Below are positions 56,722-64,000 of a DNA stretch of 64,000 bases, one piece after another. The notes under the pieces are model-generated. The model was not told where the DNA came from. It was given only the letters and a program-made list of their open reading frames with translations, and ran no database searches. The translations under genes and the position numbers were made by a program. Each line of letters begins with the position of its first letter. Position 1 is the stretch's first letter. The stretch covers positions 581,694 through 645,693 of the forward strand of contig RSEE01000035.1 in assembly GCA_003971905.1 (NCBI GenBank), read 5' to 3'. The DNA comes from Moniliella sp. 'wahieum'. Taxonomy: Eukaryota > Basidiomycota > Moniliellomycetes > Moniliellales > Moniliellaceae.

Positions 56722-59399
56722 CGCTGGCGCAGCGGCCGAGACAAACGCAACGCCCGCAGCCCGTCTCCTGCCGCCGCCGGCAACCGCGTCTCTCGTCCGA
56801 TATCCCCGCCCCGACAGGCTCCGGATGGACATCCCACTAGACACCATCAACTCGCCCCCCCCCCAGGCGCTTGTGCGCGGAGCAGAACAGAAGCAGTCTT
56901 GAGTATGTGAATCCCATGCATTGCGCGTTGACCGACGGGTGTGAGGGAGGATGGACGTACGAAGCAGCACGCAGGGTACCCTCAAGTGCCATCACTCACG
57001 GCGCGAGGCACACTCAACATCCAAACAAACACCCCCCGGAACAAGCAAGACCCAGAGACAGGGCGAGACGAGTACGTCGGGCCCCGACATGCTCTCAATA
57101 AAGTCCTGATGGTACGATGGACGGGTGGAGCCGCCTATTCACCGCCTACTCGCCACCAACGCGAAATGGGCAGCTTGTGCCACCGCAGACAGATAAGAAC
57201 TACGTACAGATATCTCGCTGGGCCCATCCTGGGTCGGTAAGCCCAGAGAGAGCAGGCACCACGACCAAGCACATCATGAGGGACACTCAGCACCAGCACA
57301 GCTTCTCATCCAGTAGGTCGCACGCCCTATGCCTGACCAACATTCTTCCGGCTTGAGCGAGGCGACCAGCAGGTGCGCGCCCCCTTCTTCATCGGTACCA
57401 GGTCGAGGCAGAAGCTAGCCAAAACTCGATCCACGCCTTCATAATGGTCCTCAATCTCTTGCAAACCCCGTCCGCTGCTTTTATCCACAACGCTCCAGGA
57501 CTCCTGAAAACAGGTCCCGCCACCATCCGAGCTTGTCGTTGCTTGGCAAGACGTTTAAGCTTGTGCAGAGGCAAACCCTCTGCAGCCAGCAAGGAGGTCA
57601 CTTGTTTGCTTATTGCGTCGGTCATTCGGCTCCATCAAGCGTATTCGTACCTATTTAGCGGGCTGGTCAGTACATCACAGCAGAGCAAGGCCTGAGTGGC
57701 TTCGTACATGATGAACATACAATGAGTATAGCTGTGGCAACGTCGAGCAACGCATTGCGAAAGTGCATTGACACGTCTAGCACTTCGGGGGCATGGGAGG
57801 CGGCGGCGACATGGGCTTGCCGGTTGCGAACAGTCAGCAGAAGCGGATGGACGCGATGTTGTACCTCACACAGCGTGCCTTGATGGTAATGTTGCTCCCT
57901 TCCTTGCCGCAACATCGCCACGAGGACAGGAGTGATTCAAGCCCAGTTTCACCCGTTGATGGATACAGCAGGGTACGAGCAGACCCACCGAAATGGAGGG
58001 CACCGTATTCAATCCCACCTTGCCACTGCAACTACTAAAAGAAGCAACTGGCATGGCGTCATTGTTGGTACCTGTGTTGCAAAGGCAAAGCTCATGCCCG
58101 TCTCAAGCATCCGCTCCTAGACTGTCCGACATGTGACAAACACGCGCCGTGGGGCTTAGCTTCGAGCGTAGCCCATGACACGCCCAGTTGCTAAACCAAA
58201 ATCGATTCCCTCGTCCCCGGCGCGACAATGATCATCGAGCCGGTTTGCGGCAAATGCTTGCTCCTGAGGCATCAGGCACTGCCGATCTTGGTGAAACAAG
58301 TGGGGATCAATACGGGAGGATGTCGAGCACTCCACCAGGGAGGGAGGTCAGGTTCTGTAGCGTCGACCTCGATGAGGGTGGGACGCAGTTGAAATCGGAG
58401 GATAGCAAATACCTGCAAGGAAACCATGCGAACGCGATACTGCTTTTGGTCGGGGGGATGCTGACTTTGAGAGGCGTGCACCACATCCTGTTACGCAACA
58501 GGGGGTGTGAGCAATCCCTACTGCCACCCTCGCTGACGCCCCACGATAACCCAGCTGACAGCACCTCATGTGTGGGCCGCGTTCAGGTGGTTGCATTCCG
58601 CCACGCACAAAGCGGACCTCGCATTGAATAGAAGCGGCCGAATCGGTCAAGATGGGTGTCAGATTTGAACTCGTGGCCATGTGTTGTCATGCCGATGACT
58701 GGGGGCAGCTGGGCGCAGGCCGCCGCCCCAACGTCGCCGTCTCGATGCCTGCCTGGATCGCAGCAACATGCGAAGCCAAAGAGCGTTCCCCCCGGCATTT
58801 GGCCTGCTGTCCAGCGAGAGCGGAGGGCAAAACGGGAGCCTGCCGCGAGGCCGAAAGCGGTGGTTGGTGGTTGAGAATCTAAAGGCGTCCCAAAGCGCGA
58901 CGAGATCAAAATCGGCGCGGTGCTAGGGTTAGGTGGGGGCAGCCAAGCCGAATGGATTGCGACTGTTCTGCGCGACACGCGAGGCGGTGGCCGCAACGCT
59001 CCAACCGATAGGTGCACCCGCCGCCCACCATCGTCGTGCGCGGCACACCCTCAGCCGTCTGGCCATCCCCACCCCGCCGCCATGATACACGTGCGGATGC
59101 GAGCGGACAATAGCCCTCTCTGCGCGGCCTGGCGGGGACGGTCATTTGTTGTTGCTCGCGGGGCTGCTCGGGTTTGCGTCCGCGACCACCTGCACGCGCT
59201 GCACCAAATACTACTAACAGTCCCCCCACAGCAACCGCTTCAGAGCTGTGCTGTAGCCGGGGGCGCTACAGATGGTTTCAAGGCACCCCGTCGTACTGCC
59301 CAAGTGCAGCTCGATACCACCCAGTGTTGGCGCTCTTCCGCACAGACCCCACCGAAGGGAGAGCGGGGCGCGAACTTGCCTTGAAAGGGCGGCTCCCTA

Positions 59400-60068
59400 T
59401 CGTCAAATAGAGCAGTGCCTGCACGTTCGCTGCGTACGCGCCGGATGCCTGTGGATAGGAGGCATTGTTGCCACCAGTTTCCTTGCTGTGTAAGTACGTA
59501 CGTTACTGCTGGGGCTGTTTGGGCTGAGCCGATTGTCAGCAACTCGCACCACAAGAGAGCAAAAGGGAGCGTGTGAAACGTACCAACACCACAATCTGGG
59601 CGAGTAAGCTTCGCCGAAACGCATGTGTCCACCAAATGTTAGAGAGATACCACCCATATCGGTGGCAGCTACTCGCATCGTTGGTAGCGGCGACGACGGC
59701 GGGCCACATGAGCACAGCAGTGTACGCAAACAGTACGGGATGAAGCACTAGGAGGCGCGTCGCGCGTTATGCCCCACCGCACCAACCAAAGAAGGGAATT
59801 CCACTTTCGAGGGGCGCGGCATCTTGGAAGAGTTGACATAAAAGTAAAAGGGCGGATAGGCAGCAATCGTGGAGCCAGAACATCAAACACTCCTTGCGCC
59901 GGCGTTTGAAGATAGTGGCCACAGCGTATGCATGCCCCTCCAGAGTATCCAATATAGCACGCAGCCCCAGGCCACGTCCAAAATAAGTACAGAGAACGAT
60001 GCACTTTCATGGGTGTCAAAGGAAATGAAGAGAACATGGCGATGCGCTAGGAAGACTCCGGGGCACAT
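59400..60068 (-). pseudogene. possible relic of a membrane protein, function unknown
   Basis: On the minus strand, hydrophobic segments succeed each other in shifting frames: FSVLILDVAWGCVLYWILW (about 59945-60005), MFWLHDCCLSALLLLCQLF (about 59820-59880), VLFAYTAVLMWPAVVAATND (about 59680-59740), WYLSNIWWTHAFRRSLLAQI (about 59600-59660) and LPFALLWCELLTIGSA (about 59520-59568). The order and Trp/Leu richness look like consecutive membrane helices. No family is recognised. Confidence 0.3.
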
Positions 60069-61591
60069 TGGCTATCCCTAGTCGACAGGGAAAACGTAAT
60101 ACAGGGGAAAGCATGCGTGGTCAAGCGGTGATGGTGTTGCTAAATGACCATGCTGCCTCCCTCTTCCTAGACGTTCCGAGTAGACACAGTTGTAGCACAG
60201 TCCCTTTTCTTCCGAGTTCGGTGGAGGCGAGGACGGACTGGAAGCACTGCATGCATGCAGCCGATGAGTAAGCTGATTTTCGGCATGTCCTTTTTGGGAC
60301 GTGTGTGTCGGATGAAAGGAATGCGAAGTGGTCTCGATGCTTCGCGCCGGATTGGTACAAATAATTCTCACAGTTTGACGAAGCGGCGATAAGGATGAAA
60401 TGCTCAGCAGCCCTCTGGAAACGAACATGCTCGTGGGCACTCCTCCATCCCGCTTGTTTTGAGAGGAGAGGATTGAGCACCTGCTTCGGCGAATGGAGCC
60501 CTGGCTTTGCACTCACGATCCTCGAAAGGCCTCATTGGTCGCGCCGCCGAGGTCAGCAGGGCCAACGCGCATGCTGAAAGTGCTGGCCGGAACAATGCCT
60601 TGGCATACGCGGTGGTGGTGGTGGGGGGGGCAAAGGGAGCAGGCGGACACAGCCCAGACCAACAGTGATGCCAACCCTGTCGATGCACGGGCTTATTCGG
60701 CAGTAGGGTTGGGATTAGATCAGCAGCCACACTATCAACGCCTAAGGAAGAACGTATAGCTCCAGAATCGCTGGTGTTGCACTCATAGAGTGGTATTAGT
60801 AAGAAGAGAAGAGGGTGGTATGAGTACCACTGGGCGGAGAGTAAGGGCGGGGGGTCGGTCGGTTGGGCAGGGCGATGAGGGTGCAATGCTAGGAAATACT
60901 ATCTGGGGTGTAGCTTCCTACTGGTGGGCGGTGGGGACATGGTCTCTTGATACACAGTGGAGCTCTGGACGGGGGCTGTGCGGACTGATACATAGCTGGT
61001 GCGGAGGCGGATACAGAAGGAATGACGGCACCGAGGATTCCCACGTGGGCCTCTTCTTATTCCATCGCGGTATTATATACTGGGTGATGCAATGGTGACC
61101 GTCGCAGATCGACGGGATTATATGCGGTGCGGTCACAGTACTAGGGTGGCGGATGGTGGTAGTGGTAAGGATATGGGGCATGCATTGGTCTGTGGAAGAT
61201 GAAGAGCAGTCCTGTACGGGGGATACAGGGGGAATCGAACACTACTCCGGCTCGTGGCCGGAAGACACTCTGCTCACAGGGGGCCTACCTGTTATCAGTA
61301 TATATTCACACACACCTCAGCATCAGCAGGGGTCAGTATACGTACAAGTCTGAAGGAAGAGGCCAGTATATCCAGAAGTCGGAACCTTACAGGGGTATCG
61401 GAAACAAAGATGCAACAGGGGAAAGGGGGAGGGGATATCAGACGGCAAATTCGCTTCATATTCCAATCGTTTTTCCTTGCCAATTTGTGGTATGGTTCTG
61501 TAGGATTTGCTTTCGGAGGTGCAAAGCCCCCTCTCTCCGAAGAGAGGGGGGAATCAGAGATGATGAGGACCACGACCGTCCTCCATCAGAA

Positions 61592-61638
61592 AGGGACATG
61601 GGAGTCTCGTTAATCCATTCATGCGCGTCACGAATTAA

Positions 61639-61700
<62 letters not shown>

Positions 61701-61716
61701 GTTGAATCTCTTCACT

Positions 61717-61749
<33 letters not shown>

Positions 61750-63532
61750 CGTCAACACCACGTTATGGCCATCGCAATGCTATGTTTTAATTAGACAGTC
61801 AGATTCCCCGCGTCCGTACCAGTTCCAAGTCGCTTGTTCAGCGCACCTTTCGGACCGCGCCGCAGCGCGCCGCCCAGCCGCCAGGAGCTTGCGCCCCCGG
61901 CAGCCCAGGCCGCCCACCCGCACGCCCCGGCCAGCACCCAAGCCTTGGAGCCAATCCTTCTCCCAAAGTTACGGATCAAATTTGCCGACTTCCCTTACCT
62001 ACGTTCTCGTTTCAACTAGAGGCTCTTCACCTTGGAGACCTGCTGCGGTGATCAGTACGCCGGGCGAGAGACTAGACACGCACCAGGATTTTCACGGGCC
62101 GTCGAGCACACACCAGATGCCAGCGTAGCGCCAGCACTCTTCCCACGCCCTGCACCGTCTCTCCGGATAACCCGATTCCACGGCGCATTCTCAGCATGGT
62201 TAAGCAGAAAAGAAAACTCTTCCTGGGGTACTCGCCAGCGTCTCCTGGCTTGCTTGCGTTCCGCTCTGAACATCCTCATCCCGGCGACGGAATCTTAACC
62301 GTCTTCCCTTTCCCGAACCACACCCCCCAAAAGGGTGCTATGGATCAGCATCAGCCTATCGGTTAGGATCGGCTCACCCATGTCCAACTGCTGTTACCAT
62401 GGAACCTTTCTCCACTTCAGTCTTCAAGGTTACTCGCTTGAATATTTGCTACTGCCACCAAGATCTGCACCAGGGGCCGTTCCACGCAGGCTCACGCCCA
62501 ACGCTTCGGCACAAAACCCCCGCGCCTGCCTACTCTTTCGCACAACTACTCTGGCACGAAAGGTGTGGTATGGAGACACGCTTCAGCGCCATCCATTTTC
62601 AGGGCTAGTACATTCGTTGGTGAGTTGTTACACACTCCTTAGCGGATTCCGACTTCCATGGCCACCGTCCAACTGTCTAGATGTACCAACACCTTTTGTG
62701 GTGTCTCATGAGCGTGTACTCTGGCTCCTTAACCACACGATCGGTTCATCCCGCATCGCCAGTTCTGCTTACCAAAAATGGCCCACTGAAACTCACATTC
62801 AACGCACAAGCTCAACCAAGCAGCAAGTGCTTCTTACGCATTTAAGTTTGAGAATAGGTTAAGAACATTTCGTCCCCAAGGCCTCTAATCATTCGCTTTA
62901 CCTCATAAAATTGTTCTCACACGAGCTTCTGCTATCCTGAGGGAAACTTCGGCAGGAACCAGCTACTAGATGGTTCGATTAGTCTTTCGCCCCTTTGCCC
63001 AGCTCAAACGATCGATTTGCACGTCAGAACCGCGACGGACCTCCACCAGGGTTTCCCCTGGCTTCATCCTAGCCAGGCAAAGTTCACCATCTTTCGGGTC
63101 CCAACAGGTATGCTCTTGCTCAGACCCATCTTGTGCGCACACGCAGGGCCGGCCGGTACTGCACCCGAGGGTTCGTACCCACATCACTTTCATTTCGCAC
63201 GCCGGGTTTGCCACCCACATACTCGCATACATGTTAGACTCCTTGGTCCGTGTTTCAAGACGGGCCGCTGAAGCCATTAAGCCCATGTCCACCAATGGCA
63301 GTCCTCGGTCGTGTGCGGGGCATCCACAGCGCGGCTATAACACTCCCCCCCCAGAGGGAAAGCCACCTTCCGCGCCGCCTTCTCCCCCACACGCAACCGA
63401 CATGGGCCCCACGGCCGCCACAGTACACCCCCCGAGAGGGGCAGACGAGGCGCCGCTCCGGCACTGACTTCCAACGCTTCCCTTTTGGCAATTTCACGTA
63501 CTCTTTAACTCTCTTTCCAAAGTGCTTTTCAT

Positions 63533-63566
<34 letters not shown>

Positions 63567-63896
63567 TCCCCCATATTTAGCCTTGGATGGCCTTTACCCA
63601 CCCCTCTTTGCGCTGCATTCCCAAACAACGCGACTCGTCGAGCGCACCCCACACACGGCACCAGGCCAGACCAAGCACGGGATTCTCACCCTCTCTGATG
63701 CTGCTTTCCAGCAGACTTGGCGTCCAGCCGCACCGCACGAGGCACGTCTCCAGCTTACAATGCGCCCGCAAGGGAGCTTTCAAATCTGGCTCATCCCGCT
63801 TCGCTCGCCGCTACTAGGGGAATCCATGTTTGTTTTCTCTTCCTCCGCTTATTGATATGCTTAAGTTCAGCGGGTAGTCCTACCTGATCTGAGGTC
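61592..63896 (-). rRNA. large-subunit (25-28S) rRNA gene, partial
   Basis: On the minus strand, the 5' end of LSU begins with GACCTCAGATCAGG and TACCCGCTGAACTTAAGCAT, and continues through the D1-D3 region (GTAGCGGCGAGCGAAGCGGG, AGAGTTAAAGAGTACGTGAA) into the domain IV core (ACGGCGGGAGTAACTATGAC, CTCTTAAGGTAGCCAAATGC, GCATGAATGGATTAACGAGA). It stops matching at position 61592, after GTCCCT. About 2.3 kb of the expected 3.3-3.5 kb is present; the 3' third is absent from the window. Transcription runs away from the telomere. A few oddities (CAGTGCTCTG where CCAGTGC is usual) look like lost bases. Confidence 0.97.
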
Positions 63897-63970
63897 GAAT
63901 CGGGGGGTGTTCGTATCGGCCTCCCACTACAACGTCGCTTCCTAGTGGTACCTTCGTACTTTTCAGGAGA
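63897..63970 (-). other. truncated internal transcribed spacer 2
   Basis: Sequence immediately 5' of the LSU start on the minus strand, about 70 nt, then telomere. It is the 3' remnant of ITS2; the 5.8S gene is missing. Confidence 0.85.
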
Positions 63971-64000
63971 GTTAGGGTTAGGGTTAGGGTTTAGTTAGGG
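63971..64000 (+). repeat. telomere repeat (TTAGGG)n
   Basis: Three perfect TTAGGG units followed by imperfect ones, G-rich strand running 5' to 3' toward the sequence end, as at a right-hand chromosome terminus. The array is only 30 bases in this window. Confidence 0.95.

Larger units (their letters stand above)
56050..61591. other. gene-poor subtelomere
   Basis: No confident gene. Noted: a GATGCATGATGCATGATATATG array at 56646-56690 running into GATCGATGATCGACGATCG (56703-56721); TAGGGTTAGG at 58924-58933; a 78-codon minus frame at 57389-57625 (MTDAISKQVTSLLAAEG); and hydrophobic minus-strand frames at 59536-59952. A hairpin of CCCCCTCTCT and AGAGAGGGGG around TTCG is at 61528-61553 in the strand opposite to the rRNA. 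Confidence 0.4.

Noticed and set aside
61799-63855. Many open frames on both strands of 61.8-63.9 kb
   Set aside because: They overlap conserved LSU rRNA sequence and are not coding.

Overview
This is the end of a fungal chromosome. The last 30 bases are TTAGGG telomere repeats in the correct terminal orientation. Next to them is a partial large-subunit rRNA gene on the minus strand, entered from a 70-base stub of ITS2. Protein-coding genes have short spliceosomal introns (about 60 to 210 nt), often with a GTACGT donor. The gene content (GH128 glucanase, OPT and phosphate-type permeases, wax-synthase-like MBOAT, chromodomain Ty3/gypsy relics, LRR-RhoGEF) points to a filamentous or yeast-like fungus. 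Basidiomycota is the best guess, but that is inference and not proven here.

Layout. 1-2.7 kb: intron-bearing tRNA-Val(AAC). 2.7-6.6 kb: LRR-DH-PH Rho exchange factor (+). 8.2-9.1 kb: Mediator subunit Med21 (-). 9.6-11.3 kb: epoxide hydrolase (+). 11.7-12.1 kb: small 73-aa protein (-). 13.0-14.3 kb: 5'-truncated aspartokinase (-). 14.6-15.7 kb: mitochondrial ribosomal bL17 (-). 16.9-17.7 kb: cytosolic uS3/Rps3 (+). 18.5-20.5 kb: phosphate-type MFS permease (-). 22.6-24.9 kb: bHLH factor (-). 26.0-27.0 kb: ESCRT-II Snf8/Vps22 (+). 27.4-30.2 kb: Gyp7-type Rab GAP (+). 30.6-32.9 kb: Noc2 (-). 34.0-35.2 kb: secreted GH128 glucanase (-). 37.4-42.1 kb: two degenerate Ty3/gypsy chromodomain elements (+). 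42.8-43.8 kb: Pho13-type HAD phosphatase (+). 44.8-46.4 kb: wax-synthase-like MBOAT (-). 49.8-52.8 kb: OPT oligopeptide transporter (-). 54-61.6 kb: gene-poor subtelomere with possible broken coding relics. 61.6-64 kb: partial LSU rRNA, ITS2 stub and telomere.

Most genes are housekeeping (translation, ribosome biogenesis, transcription, vesicle traffic) and I see no functional cluster. The window's dominant oddity is that almost every conserved gene, including Rps3 and bL17m, carries one or more reading-frame breaks. Each one I worked through base by base behaves as a single missing base, often in a homopolymer. I read this as uncorrected long-read base-calling error, so the gene coordinates below are spans with frame breaks, not clean CDSs. 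Intergenic DNA is rich in short iterated words (ATGCATGATGCAT, TTCAACG, GAGTACTCA, GCGCTCAGC). The most promising biology is the telomere fused directly to rDNA, the LSU sequence that stops exactly at a known intron insertion site, and the unrecognised 54-61.6 kb subtelomere.
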